DNA from: Desulfobacterales bacterium C00003060
GTDB lineage: Bacteria; Desulfobacterota; Desulfobacteria; Desulfobacterales; C00003060
Direction: 5' to 3'
Assembly: GCA_001751085.1 (NCBI GenBank)
Contig: MAXP01000136.1
Location: 3,570-9,028 of the forward strand
Length of the DNA: 5,459 nt
Shown here: positions 5,359 to 5,459 of the stretch, in pieces
Layout: every line of letters starts with the position of its first letter
Position numbering within the stretch: the first letter of the stretch is position 1
Position numbers and translations under genes: made by a program
The notes under the pieces: model-generated
Databases searched by the model: none
What the model was told of the DNA's origin: nothing
What the model saw: only the letters and a program-made list of their open reading frames with translations

Positions 5359-5426
5359 AAAAACATCGCGATTCCTCCAGATTACAATCCAATATCCAGG
5401 ACGCAGCCGTCAAGCTAAAAGGCTAT
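5359..5426. other. Non-coding sequence beside the nested repeats
   Basis: No gene is visible. On the minus strand GGAGG (5378-5374) stands seven bases before an ATG (5366) that opens only 17 codons, ending at TGA 5313-5315 inside the hairpin region. On the plus strand a 30-codon frame runs from the ATG at 5336 through this stretch. Both are too short to call. Confidence 0.3.
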
Positions 5427-5459
5427 GAACGTCGAACATCGAACGTCCAACGTCGAATT
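5427..5459. repeat. Heptamer tandem repeat (GAACGTC type) at the window edge
   Basis: Units read GAACGTC, GAACATC, GAACGTC, CAACGTC and the partial GAATT, a strict period of seven, continuing past the window end. Arrays of this sort recur in intergenic DNA of several anaerobic bacteria by my recollection. They mark the right border of the non-coding region upstream of cooS. Confidence 0.65.

Noticed and set aside
5340..5363. Intrinsic terminator from the 8-bp GACCCCT hairpin
   Set aside because: The homopolymer next to it is A on the plus strand after the stem. On the minus strand the T-run comes before the stem and not after it.
5285..5459. CRISPR array
   Set aside because: The repeats are either 7-base tandem units or paired inverted arms. 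There are no 25-40-base direct repeats with regular spacers.

Overview
The window carries a compact anaerobic carbon monoxide oxidation locus, with every recognisable gene on the minus strand. In transcription order these are a nickel-iron CO dehydrogenase catalytic subunit (cooS, 4973 to 3090), an FAD/NAD-dependent oxidoreductase (3005 to 1764), a four-cluster ferredoxin-like protein (cooF, 1753 to 1190), and, after a 312-base gap, a DksA/TraR-type zinc-finger protein fused to a C-terminal BON domain (about 877 to 176). The first three form a plausible operon with gaps of 84 and 10 bases and strong Shine-Dalgarno sequences.

How the genes fit together: CooS oxidises CO to CO2 at its Ni-Fe-S C-cluster. 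The electrons leave through the B and D clusters to CooF. The flavoprotein beside CooF most plausibly passes them to NAD(P)+ or another soluble acceptor. No energy-converting hydrogenase, acetyl-CoA synthase subunit or cooC nickel-insertion gene lies inside the window, so the encoded module looks like a CO-to-pyridine-nucleotide unit. This is inference from gene content.

The organism is an anaerobic bacterium. The cooS/cooF/flavoprotein content, moderate GC and degenerate heptamer repeats of the GAACGTC type suggest a Desulfobacterota-like lineage (former Deltaproteobacteria), but this rests on general familiarity and not on a search.

The non-coding parts hold more structure than usual. Between cooF and the DksA-like gene (894-1170) sits a 277-base foldback element with 18-base terminal inverted repeats matching at 17 of 18 positions, CACGAAA-rich inner arms and a small central hairpin. 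It resembles a MITE. Upstream of cooS (4974-5459), reading away from the gene, are: a 33-codon coding-like remnant with an acidic tail, a candidate promoter, a small open frame, and a nested set of inverted repeats in which one segment can pair with either of two partners. A heptamer tandem repeat ends the window there. The opposite end of the window also begins with a period-7 tandem repeat. I see no tRNA, rRNA, CRISPR array or intact transposase.
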